Below are positions 56,688 through 64,000 of a stretch of DNA of 64,000 nt, one piece after another; within the stretch, counting starts at the first letter, position 1; each line of letters begins with the position of its first letter. A program made the translations under genes and the position numbers. The stretch comes from JAIQFL01 sp035295745 (GTDB lineage Bacteria; Acidobacteriota; Terriglobia; Bryobacterales; Bryobacteraceae). The DNA is taken from assembly GCA_035295745.1 (NCBI GenBank), contig DATGIL010000005.1, positions 115,360-179,359 of the forward strand. Reading direction: 5' to 3'. The notes under the pieces are model-generated. The model was given only the letters and a program-made list of their open reading frames with translations. It ran no database searches and was not told where the DNA came from.

Positions 56688-56703
56688 CTTAACTATAGTT
56701 AAG
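56688..56703. promoter_or_regulatory. Perfect 16-bp palindrome at mntH start region
   Basis: CTTAACTATAGTTAAG is a perfect palindrome ending four bases before the ATG, with a second CTTAAG at 56711-56716. TTGACT at 56726-56721 is a possible -35 on the minus strand, placing the -10 inside the palindrome. A metal-responsive repressor (MntR/DtxR- or Fur-type) binding here would block initiation directly. The regulator is not in the window. Confidence 0.65.
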
Positions 56704-56785
56704 CAGCCTGCTTAAGAATAAGTCAAGACGGGTCACCAGTGGAATCCCTCCATGAAAACGCTACAATTCTGGAAATTGCGACGAT

Positions 56786-58408
56786 TCACCGGGCGAATTT
56801 CTGGATGATGAGGGTGTTGGCGGGATTCTCGCGCCGCAGAAAGATAATGTTGTACGGATCGGCGAAGACCGCTGCCCACGCGCCGTCCTTCGAACGATTC
56901 TCCAGGAACGTCTTGGCCCACGAGGTGGCGTCACGGCGAGAGAAGAAGATGACGTTGAAGTGATAGCGGGCGTCGAGCCGCCGCCACTCCGACTCGTCCT
57001 GCTGCGCGGGCTTGTAGACGGTCTGGAAGAATTCGGTGGTGTAGGCTTCCGGCCGATTGTCGACAAATACCGGGCGCGACCAGCCATCCATCACTAATTT
57101 GAAGATCAAATATCCGCCGATATCGTAGTCGTTGAAAATCGGCCCCGAGAGGTGATTTGCGCGCAGAAAATCGGCGGAGGCTTCGACGCCGGGCAACAAT
57201 CCGAAACCGATGGTGGGAAAGTACTGCGAAAAATCTTCGATCTGCTGGCGCACAGCGATAGCCAGGACCACCAAGACAATCGGGATCAGAATCTGCTTTC
57301 GAATTCTCAGTAAGTGAATCGTGCCGGCGAGCGCGGGCACCGCAAAGAGTCCGAAGATGGCAAAGTTCCGCAGCGCGGACCAGGCCATCACGGTGCTGAT
57401 CAAGGCGGGAATCAGCAGCGCCCGATCGAATTTGCGGCTTACGATTCCAGCAAGCACGGCAATCAGCAAAAGGCTGGCGGCCGTAAATTCCAAGAGGACA
57501 AACGGCATGACGGCCCCCAGTCCGAACTGTTCCAACACCGGGATCGACTGGTTTTCCACGATCCTGTACCCATAGTTGTCGAAGATGAATAACGGATAGA
57601 GGAATCCCTTCACGAAATTGGGGTTGAGCAGCCCCGCAAGTATGCAGAGTCCGAAGACTCTGGCCAGCGGCTTCCAAGCGGCGGCATCGGGCGCTGGAAT
57701 CTCAGGCGCAGACGTCCGGGAACTCTTCGATTTCGCAATCGCTGGGCGCGGACGTACGCGAATCCAGAGTAGGGGAATTGCCGCGTCTAGCAGAAAGGCG
57801 CCGAGCACCAGGAATCCGAAGACGAATCCGATGTGTAGATTCACCCATAGCAGCATCAGCACGGGCAGGCTGTAAAGCCATCGCGACTCGATCTCTTTCG
57901 CGCGGACGCGCCACAGAATCCAAAGGAAAACGCCCATCAGCAGCGTGGTGATGGCTTCGGGTCGAATGTCGAAGCGCAGGGTCACCAGTGGAGCGGTAAG
58001 GAGGCCGGCCGCCATGGCCAGCCAATACCCACCCGCACGCCGCGCCACGTCCCAGAACAGAGCGAAACCAGCCAGACCCGCCACCACGACCAAGACGGAA
58101 AGTCCGGCGAAACCGCTGACCTTCCACACGACAAAGAACAGTACGCCCGTGAGCCAGTGATGATTGATGAACGGCTGCCCGGGCATCGTGTAGGAATAGA
58201 AATTGGTGTAGAGCACGCCTTGCCGGTCGGACCCCGACTTGAGAATCATGGCGCCATTGGTAATGTGGCGGCCGGCATCGGCGGTGGTGAGGTCGATCCG
58301 TTGCACCAGGCCCGCACTCATCCAAAGGAGCAAAGCGGCGAACAGGACCCATTTAGCCGGAGTCGTCAGGCGGCCCATGCGGAAGATCGCAATCGACGAG
58401 TCTATCAT
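56786..58408 (-). CDS. GT-C-like polytopic membrane protein
   Basis: The product is about 540 residues with about ten membrane helices. The loop after helix 1 carries TTADAGRHITNGAMI, an Asp placed like GT-C acidic motifs. The C-terminal 130 residues are soluble (DYDIGGYLIFKLVMDGWSRP, RYHFNVIFFSRRD), like the periplasmic domain of several uncharacterised membrane glycosyltransferases. Donor and acceptor are unknown. The ATG at 58408 replaces a longer TTG start at 58423. It is divergent from the beta-propeller protein, only 36 bases between starts, so they may share control. Confidence 0.7.
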   Translation of the reverse strand: MIDSSIAIFRMGRLTTPAKWVLFAALLLWMSAGLVQRIDLTTADAGRHITNGAMILKSGSDRQGVLYTNFYSYTMPGQPFINHHWLTGVLFFVVWKVSGFAGLSVLVVVAGLAGFALFWDVARRAGGYWLAMAAGLLTAPLVTLRFDIRPEAITTLLMGVFLWILWRVRAKEIESRWLYSLPVLMLLWVNLHIGFVFGFLVLGAFLLDAAIPLLWIRVRPRPAIAKSKSSRTSAPEIPAPDAAAWKPLARVFGLCILAGLLNPNFVKGFLYPLFIFDNYGYRIVENQSIPVLEQFGLGAVMPFVLLEFTAASLLLIAVLAGIVSRKFDRALLIPALISTVMAWSALRNFAIFGLFAVPALAGTIHLLRIRKQILIPIVLVVLAIAVRQQIEDFSQYFPTIGFGLLPGVEASADFLRANHLSGPIFNDYDIGGYLIFKLVMDGWSRPVFVDNRPEAYTTEFFQTVYKPAQQDESEWRRLDARYHFNVIFFSRRDATSWAKTFLENRSKDGAWAAVFADPYNIIFLRRENPANTLIIQKFAR

Positions 58409-58443
58409 GCACTGGCCACTCAACCGTACGACAATAGAGCCAG

Positions 58444-61428
58444 ATGTACCTCAGGCCCCTTCTACTCCTGGCGTTGGCATCCGCCGCCCAGACCCAATCC
58501 GTAACATTTGAAAAGATTCAGCAGATCGGAGGCTCAGCGGGCCAGACCGTCGCGGGCATGGCAACCGATCCGCAAGGCAATGTCTATATCGCGGGCAGCA
58601 CCAGTTCGGTCGATTACCCCACGAAATCCGCTCTCCAGCAGCATCCAGGCGGCTCCGGACTCTATCTCATCAACGGCCCCGGCCCGCAATTCCGGAACCT
58701 CTATCAATCGGGCCTGGCGTCGGTCTCCGTGCTCGCGGCGGACCCGCGGACTCCATCCACCATGTACGCCGTCAGCGACCGTGGCCTGTCGCGCTCGACC
58801 GATGGCGGCGCAACGTGGAGTGCCCTGACCGGTGTCAACGCGCCGATTACTGCAGTGGTGGTCGATCCCACATCCAGCAGCACTCTTTACGTTTCCACCA
58901 GCACGCAGGGCGTCCTCAAATCGACCGATGGCGGAGTCACGTGGAATGCTATCAACAACGGCATCGGCCCCGATTTCGAAAACGTGCTGAACGTATATCA
59001 CCTGTGGATCGATCCGCGCCAACCCACCGTGCTCTTTGCCTCCACTTACCCCGGACTCGCCCGCAGCACCGATGGAGGCGCCACCTGGCAGACCAACACG
59101 CAATTCACTCCCTACACCGAAGTGTTGGACATGGCCTTCGACCCAAATACGCCGGGCGCCACCTATGCCGCCACGCTCGGCAATCTGCAGAAGAGCACAG
59201 ATGATGGACTCACCTGGAACGTGCTTCCTCTGCCCTCCAGCAGCTTCGGCCCGCGAGCCTTCTTGTTCGATCCCAAGCATCCCGGCACGCTCTACGTAGG
59301 GGGCCTCTACACCGGCATCTTCTCGTCTACCGACGGCGGAAACACGTGGACCAGCTTGTCACCGAGATCGTCGCCTACGGTCCAGATTAACGTCATCGCA
59401 TTGGCGGCCGACCCTGCGACCGGATCGCTCTACGCGTTGGAGCAGGGGAGTCTCGTCGTAAGCAACGATGGATTCGTGACCACCACGCCGGCCGGACCGA
59501 CAGGAATCATCTCCGCAGTCGTCGCTTACGGCGGCCGCGTGCTCGCAGGAGCGCAGGCAGGCTCGGATGTGTACGTCGCCAAGTATGATCCGCAAGGCAA
59601 CGTCCTCTACGCCACCTACTATGGCGGCAGCGGAACGGACCTGGCCACCGGAATGGCAGTGGACTCCACCGGCGCGGTGTACGTCACCGGCAGGACCACG
59701 TCGCCGGATCTGACGGTGTCGCCGAAAGCCTTCGCGGGTAGCGGCAGCAACTTCGTGCTCAAAGTGAATCCGGACGGGTCATTCGGGTACGCCACCTACT
59801 TCGGCGCGGCGGGAACCTTGTCGCTCGCCATCGCTGCCGATTCCGCGGGACACGCCTACATCACGGGGTACACGCAGGGCAATCTGCCGGTAACCAGTGG
59901 CGCCATTCAGCCCACCCTCAAGGGCTCCAATCCTTGCTGCAATATTCTGGGACCCGGACCGCCTCCGGTTTCGAATGCGTTCCTCACCGAGTTCGACGCG
60001 ACCGGAGCTTCTCTGGTCGCCTCCACGTATATCGGCAATCAGACTGCGTATGCCAATGCGCTCGTGCTCCTTCCCAACGGCGACGCCATTCTTTCCGGCG
60101 GCTATTCGCTCTATCACGTCAAAGGAGACGGGACTGCGCTATTGAACACCGGGAGCCTTCCTGGCGTCATCTGGTCGTTGACGACCGATTCCGCGGGAAA
60201 CATCTACGCCGACGGACAGGCAATGACGAGCACGCCACAGTTTCCCACCACTCCCGGAGTATTTCAGACGCAGGTGGATTACGTTTCGGGGCTGCCGGGC
60301 ACGCTGGGCAATACGGGTGATGGAGACGGCTTCGTCACCAAAATGGATGCCCAATTCAACGTGCTGGCATCGACGCTGATCGGCGGCGAGGCGCCGGACG
60401 AGACGGTTGCGGTCGCCGTCGCTCCCAACGGGAACATTCTTTTGGGAGGGTCCACTTATTCCAAGGCATTTCCCTCCCGCGGCGCCGTACAGGGGTCGTT
60501 CAGCACTACCACCGGATTCGTTGCGGAACTCACTCCCGACCTGTCGAGCATTCTCTTCTCCACCTATACCGGCGACAGCCGGCAATTCGTCGTCACCGCA
60601 GTTGCACCAACGCCCGACGGCGGATTCGTCTTTGCCGGCGCCACGCAACTGGCGCCTTTCAATGGCCCCACATTCTTCGGAGGGCCCTCCGTTCCGTCGC
60701 CCACTCCCGGCATTCAGGGATATCTGGTGAAAGGCGGACTGCAACCGTCGGCGCCGCGCATCGATCGCGCGGTCAACGCTGCCAGCCAGTTGGGCGTCCC
60801 GCTCTCTCCGGGCGCGGTCTTCCAGGTGCAAGGAGACGGTTTCGGCAGCGACGCCGTCCTCGAAGTGAACGGCACACCGCTTCCCCTGATCGCGCAAAGC
60901 CGCACCGCGCTGACCGCGATGTTGCCCTCCGATTTCAACGCCTCGAGTGCGGTCACCATCAGTGTGCAGTCGGCAGGCAGCAGTTCGAGTCCATACCTGG
61001 CGCCGATTGCGGCGACCGCTCCAGGAATTTATTCCGTGGATGGTACAGGCGCCGGGCAAGGCTACATTTTGAATTCGGACGGTACGCTCAACTCGCCCGA
61101 CAATCCGGCCGACGAAGGATCGGCAATCACCATCTACGCCACCGGCGTCGGTCCGATCAGCTTCGTCGGCGATTATGCGGTCACGGCATTCCCGGTGAAC
61201 GTGGACATCGACGGCTTCTACGCAAATGGAATCGCAGCGAAGCTCGGAAAGGTGCCGGGACTACCGGGTGATGTGTACCAGATCTCGGTGTACGTGCCGC
61301 GCCCAGCGGATTTCGCGGCGGGAAATCCGAACCTCAAGAACTTCGTGATGCCGCCGACGGTGGCAGTCAGCATGGAGGTGAACGGCGCGCGCAGTCAGGC
61401 CGGATTGGCCCTTTCCGTCGCGCACTAA
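58444..61428 (+). CDS. Secreted beta-propeller protein with Solibacter C-terminal domain
   Basis: The 994-residue protein has a signal peptide (LRPLLLLALASAAQTQ). SBBP-type propeller repeats appear at about 35-65 (MATDPQGNVYIAGSTSSVDY) and from about 365 to 750 (VDSTGAVYVTGRTT, NILLGGSTY). Between them, about 80-330, are BNR/sialidase-like repeats (SRSTDGGATWSAL, LKSTDGGVTWNAI). A TIGR03437-like domain ends the protein (about 775-994: ITIYATGVGP, GDVYQISVYVPRP). It is probably an extracellular binding or structural protein rather than an enzyme, since sialidase catalytic residues are not evident. Divergent from the GT-C-like gene. Confidence 0.88.
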   Translation: MYLRPLLLLALASAAQTQSVTFEKIQQIGGSAGQTVAGMATDPQGNVYIAGSTSSVDYPTKSALQQHPGGSGLYLINGPGPQFRNLYQSGLASVSVLAADPRTPSTMYAVSDRGLSRSTDGGATWSALTGVNAPITAVVVDPTSSSTLYVSTSTQGVLKSTDGGVTWNAINNGIGPDFENVLNVYHLWIDPRQPTVLFASTYPGLARSTDGGATWQTNTQFTPYTEVLDMAFDPNTPGATYAATLGNLQKSTDDGLTWNVLPLPSSSFGPRAFLFDPKHPGTLYVGGLYTGIFSSTDGGNTWTSLSPRSSPTVQINVIALAADPATGSLYALEQGSLVVSNDGFVTTTPAGPTGIISAVVAYGGRVLAGAQAGSDVYVAKYDPQGNVLYATYYGGSGTDLATGMAVDSTGAVYVTGRTTSPDLTVSPKAFAGSGSNFVLKVNPDGSFGYATYFGAAGTLSLAIAADSAGHAYITGYTQGNLPVTSGAIQPTLKGSNPCCNILGPGPPPVSNAFLTEFDATGASLVASTYIGNQTAYANALVLLPNGDAILSGGYSLYHVKGDGTALLNTGSLPGVIWSLTTDSAGNIYADGQAMTSTPQFPTTPGVFQTQVDYVSGLPGTLGNTGDGDGFVTKMDAQFNVLASTLIGGEAPDETVAVAVAPNGNILLGGSTYSKAFPSRGAVQGSFSTTTGFVAELTPDLSSILFSTYTGDSRQFVVTAVAPTPDGGFVFAGATQLAPFNGPTFFGGPSVPSPTPGIQGYLVKGGLQPSAPRIDRAVNAASQLGVPLSPGAVFQVQGDGFGSDAVLEVNGTPLPLIAQSRTALTAMLPSDFNASSAVTISVQSAGSSSSPYLAPIAATAPGIYSVDGTGAGQGYILNSDGTLNSPDNPADEGSAITIYATGVGPISFVGDYAVTAFPVNVDIDGFYANGIAAKLGKVPGLPGDVYQISVYVPRPADFAAGNPNLKNFVMPPTVAVSMEVNGARSQAGLALSVAH

Positions 61429-61429
61429 A

Positions 61430-61654
61430 GGTCACGACTCGCTGCGCGCCGCTGCGCGTCAGCAAGCGTTGTGGTCACGCCTCCCTGCGAGCCGCGCGGG
61501 TCAGCAAGAGTTGTTGGCCACGTCTCTTTTGCGAGCCGCGCGCGTCAGCAAGCGTTGTTGGTCTCGCCTCTTTTGCGAGCCGCGCGCGTCAGCAAGCGTT
61601 GTTGGTCACGACGCCTCTTTTACGAGCCGCGCGCGTCAGCAAGCGTTGTGTTCC
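61430..61654. repeat. REP-like dispersed repeat, locus 6 (five ~44-bp units)
   Basis: GTCAGCAAG occurs at about 61458, 61500, 61544, 61588 and 61635, spaced 42, 44, 44 and 47 bases, each with GCGAGCCGCGCGCGTCAGCA and GTTGTTGGTC-like parts. This short-unit form is in reverse orientation relative to the 2.6-kb array. It fills the gap between the convergent beta-propeller and Nif3-like genes. Confidence 0.85.
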
Positions 61655-62523
61655 TACGGCCGCCAAAAAGGCTCCACCGCCGGAACGAACTCGACCGGCA
61701 CCTCGGGGAGGAACGGCTTCAACCATTCGGCGCAGTATTTCATGCCAGCCTGCTCCGAGACCACATGACCGAGCACGATCAACGCTTTCTTCTGGCCCGC
61801 GCTCACCGCATCGGCGGCGTATTCCACGACTTCCCATTCACGGCCCTCGCCGATAATCAGGGCGTCGATCTCGGGCCGCGCAAATTGTGGGATTCCAGGG
61901 AACTGGCTGATGTAGCCCCAATTCGCCGCCACGCGCTGCACCGATAGCTCCGGATTGCCCACTACGCGCATGGTCCGGATCTTGAGCTTCGACTCGATCT
62001 CCTTCACGAAGCGGGAGAGCGGAGTCGCCGCAAACGTGAACTGCCGGGGATTCTGCGGATCGGCATTCTTCTCCCACCCCAGCTCTCGCGCCATACCGGT
62101 GGCGATGCCGTCCGGATGATGGGCATGCCAGTGATCGTGGAAACGAAACACCAGCATGTTGTTTTTGCGGATAAAGTCCGCCTTGAACTGGTAGGTGGCG
62201 TCCTCTTTCAACCGGTCGATGGTGTCTTCGTGCGAGTAGAAGGTGGGTTCGTGAGTGATCACCATGTTCCTGCCGGCGGCCGCGGCGCGCTGCACCACGT
62301 CGAGCGTCGCCATCATCGTCGTAGCGATTCCCTTGACGGGCGTATTTGGCTCCCCCGCGATCACTTTGTCGACGGTTTGCTCTCTCCACGGGACGCCGAC
62401 ATTGCTTTTGATGCGGTCGATCACTTGGGCGGCGGAGAGCGTGGTTTTCGTTTCCTGAGCGGCCAGTGACAGGGCGGCTCCCGATAAGAGCATAGTGCGG
62501 CGGGACAATCGGTGGGCTGACAT
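61654..62523 (-). CDS. Tat-exported Nif3-like (DUF34) protein
   Basis: The product is about 289 residues. A twin-arginine leader (RLSRRTMLLSGAALSLAA) precedes a Nif3/NGG1-interacting-factor-like fold: ITHEPTFYSHED (metal-binding His in the first part), FRFHDHWHAHHPDGIA and IIGEGREWEVVEYAAD (Glu ligand region). Family members bind a dinuclear metal centre; their reactions are debated, with a GTP-cyclohydrolase-like or repair role proposed. A Tat-exported form is unusual. The ATG at 62523 is chosen because the leader begins there; the longer frame to 62619 has no leader pattern. Confidence 0.82.
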   Translation of the reverse strand: MSAHRLSRRTMLLSGAALSLAAQETKTTLSAAQVIDRIKSNVGVPWREQTVDKVIAGEPNTPVKGIATTMMATLDVVQRAAAAGRNMVITHEPTFYSHEDTIDRLKEDATYQFKADFIRKNNMLVFRFHDHWHAHHPDGIATGMARELGWEKNADPQNPRQFTFAATPLSRFVKEIESKLKIRTMRVVGNPELSVQRVAANWGYISQFPGIPQFARPEIDALIIGEGREWEVVEYAADAVSAGQKKALIVLGHVVSEQAGMKYCAEWLKPFLPEVPVEFVPAVEPFWRP

Positions 62524-62668
62524 TGCCCTCAGTGTAGACCCGAGCAGCCCGTCAAAGCCACCCGGTCTCAGTCGATGCAACGGAGCACCACAGGCGGAGT
62601 GTTGTCGAATCGCCTGCACCCGACGTGACTAAGTACACCGTTTCAGAGATACGGCCTCGTATTTTTGG

Positions 62669-62801
62669 CAAGAACACTCCCTCACGGTCGTCGCTCGTAA
62701 CCTACCCCAACAAGAACACTCCCTTACGGTCGTGGCTCGTAACCTACGCCAATACGTTCGCGGGATACGTGCGCTTGCGAGCCGCGCGCGTCAGCATGCG
62801 A
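62669..62801. repeat. REP-like dispersed repeat, locus 7 (reverse composite)
   Basis: AAGAACACTCCCTCACGGTCG at 62669 recurs as AAGAACACTCCCTTACGGTC at 62712, 43 bases later. The second copy continues into a composite unit, GGCTCGTAACCTACGCCAAT, ACGTTCGCGGGATACGTGCG and GAGCCGCGCGCGTCAGCA, which is the reverse complement of the long unit near 2673-2756. Confidence 0.85.
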
Positions 62802-62891
62802 TCTAGCGATTCGACGCCGAACTGCTTGGCGCATGAGGAAGGGCCGAAGATCTTTCCGCTTGGGAGGGGTATAGCCGGGCCGGCGATAAAG

Positions 62892-63320
62892 CTAATCGGC
62901 CCGTTTACCGCTTGCTCGCCGGGGCTTCGGCTTACGCTTGACCATGAGATTGAGCGCCACTGCAGCGCGGATGAGATCCTTCAAGGCCACCTCATCGACT
63001 TTTTCGCCTTCGTGGATGTCGATGGCGCGCCTGACATTCCCATCGAGGCTGGAGTTGAATAGACCTGAAGGGTCCTTCAACGCAGCTCCCTTGGCAAATG
63101 TCATCTTGACGACGTTCTTGTACGTCTCTCCCGTGCAGACGATACCGCCATGGGACCACGTGGGAGTTCCCATCCACTTCCACTCTTCGACGATCTCAGG
63201 GTCTGCCTCGTGCATGATCTCGCGCACTTTCGCGAGCATCTTCCCGCGCCAGTCCCCAAGTTCTTTGATCTTCGCGTCGATTAATGCAGAGGCAGATTCC
63301 ACCGGGATGGACCCTTTCAT
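62892..63320 (-). CDS. DUF1801-type protein
   Basis: The 142-residue protein resembles DUF1801 (YdhG-like) proteins: VESASALIDAKIKELGDWRG, then MHEADPEIVEEWKWMGTP and VKMTFAKGAALKDP. It ends in a basic tail (KRKPKPRRASGKRAD). The family has been described as possible iron-chaperone-like proteins, but this is weakly supported. The ATG at 63320 has GGGAG about seven bases ahead; an upstream extension of 36 codons has no support. It is on the same strand as the SRPBCC gene. Confidence 0.8.
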   Translation of the reverse strand: MKGSIPVESASALIDAKIKELGDWRGKMLAKVREIMHEADPEIVEEWKWMGTPTWSHGGIVCTGETYKNVVKMTFAKGAALKDPSGLFNSSLDGNVRRAIDIHEGEKVDEVALKDLIRAAVALNLMVKRKPKPRRASGKRAD

Positions 63321-63484
63321 GTACAGCTCCCACTCTCGATTTATTTTATCTGCGCCACGCCTTAGCCGCACGCTCCGCAAGTGGAAGCCTCTTCGGTTCG
63401 ATTCGCAATTCGGAAAGATGGTGTCCACCTGCGCGCATTTAAGAGAGACAAGCAGATCGCTTCCATGGGTTCTTCCCCCACACT

Positions 63485-64000
63485 TCAGCCCTTCGGGGCG
63501 TTGGGCGGCAAACTGGGGTTCTCCACGCGGAACTGCTTTGCGTACTCGGCAGTCAATCGCTGCCAGCCGCCGAACTTCATCGCGTCGCCACCAACCATGC
63601 GGCCAATCGGCTCACCCGCGAGGAGCCGGTCAAGAACGTCGAAGCAGATGTGCCAGCCCGCGGCGCCCCAAGAGATGAAGCGGCGATCGATATTGTGCCA
63701 GAGAGTGAGGCGCGTGCCGCTATGGAGCGGCTCGAGTTCCCACCGGAGGTCGCCGCCACCCCAGTTGTACTCGAGCAGCCTCGGCGCCTCGGCACGCTTC
63801 ACGGTGGTCTCGGAGACCTGCGGCGTCGGCGCCCCGACCACCGAGAGCTTCGCTGGCCCCACGGCTGCCAGGTTCCGATCGGCGTCGAACGGCGCCCATT
63901 CGGACAGGTGGGCCGGATCGGTCAGCGCCTGCCAGACTTTTTCCGGCGAGTGGCGCAGTTCTCTGACGAGAATGAGCGTCCACTTTTCTCCTTCCTTCTG
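63485..64000 (-). CDS. SRPBCC/AHSA1-like protein (partial at the window edge)
   Basis: The frame continues beyond the window. The visible part begins WTLILVRELRHSPEKVWQAL, then TDPAHLSEWAPFDADRNL, the start of an AHSA1/SRPBCC (Bet v 1-like) fold, and ends at PSLPPNAPKG. About 170 residues are seen, close to full length. These proteins bind hydrophobic ligands or partners; many sit next to ArsR regulators or DUF1801-like genes, as here. An internal GTG that opens a shorter frame is not the start because the fold clearly extends upstream. Confidence 0.85.
   Translation of the reverse strand, partial: QKEGEKWTLILVRELRHSPEKVWQALTDPAHLSEWAPFDADRNLAAVGPAKLSVVGAPTPQVSETTVKRAEAPRLLEYNWGGGDLRWELEPLHSGTRLTLWHNIDRRFISWGAAGWHICFDVLDRLLAGEPIGRMVGGDAMKFGGWQRLTAEYAKQFRVENPSLPPNAPKG

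Overview
The window looks like chromosomal DNA of an acidobacterium, most likely of the Solibacter/Bryobacter lineage. This is inferred from gene content: three secreted proteins with the Solibacter-type C-terminal domain (TIGR03437-like), an 881-residue ADOP-type permease behind a PadR regulator, an Oar-like TonB receptor with an N-terminal carboxypeptidase-regulatory domain, a PEP-CTERM protein, Tat-exported Gfo/Idh and Nif3-like proteins, and a family of GC-rich dispersed intergenic repeats. No rRNA, tRNA, CRISPR array, phage module or intact transposase was recognised.

Layout. 1-2.6 kb: a tiny exported peptide, a seven-helix membrane protein, a one-helix protein and a SprT-like metalloprotein. 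2.6-3.25 kb: a tandem REP-like array. 3.3-10.4 kb: LysR regulator divergent from a SnoaL-like protein, a pirin, a lipoprotein, two hypotheticals, a ROK sugar kinase and a small beta-barrel protein. 10.4-18.3 kb: a large TonB-dependent receptor, a YeiH-type transporter and a secreted glycosidase-like protein. 18.8-29.6 kb: a minus-strand surface cluster with two paralogous collagen-like proteins, a doubled GT-C-like membrane protein (1296 aa), a PEP-CTERM protein, a TPR protein and another GT-C-like protein. 30-33.2 kb: a frameshifted alpha/beta hydrolase, a beta-lactamase-fold serine hydrolase and an FAD oxidoreductase. 33.5-36 kb: a self-regulated TetR operon and a secreted caspase-like protein. 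36-39 kb: PadR-ADOP operon. 39.1-43 kb: ECF sigma factor, anti-sigma factor, secreted protein and POT peptide transporter. 43-49.5 kb: GH57 glycosidase, Gfo/Idh oxidoreductase, two exported proteins and a homoserine-acetyltransferase-like hydrolase. 49.9-58.4 kb: MFS exporter, a metzincin-type secreted protease with its coupled partner, an Nramp-universal stress fusion and a GT-C-like protein. 58.4-64 kb: a beta-propeller protein, a Tat-exported Nif3-like protein, a DUF1801-type protein and a partial SRPBCC protein.

How it works together. Most of the window serves the cell surface and nutrient handling of a soil heterotroph: polymer uptake, peptide uptake, glycan hydrolysis and adhesive or structural exoproteins. 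The most system-like locus is the collagen-like/GT-C cluster, which could make and decorate a Thr-rich collagen-like surface glycoprotein; that is an inference. The clearest regulatory circuits are the TetR operon with three matching palindromes around a consensus promoter, the PadR-ADOP promoter with three helically phased TCCTATA boxes, and a perfect 16-bp palindrome at the start of the Nramp-USP gene. Seven intergenic loci carry pieces of one REP-like repeat family whose core can fold into an 8-bp stem with a 3-nt loop.
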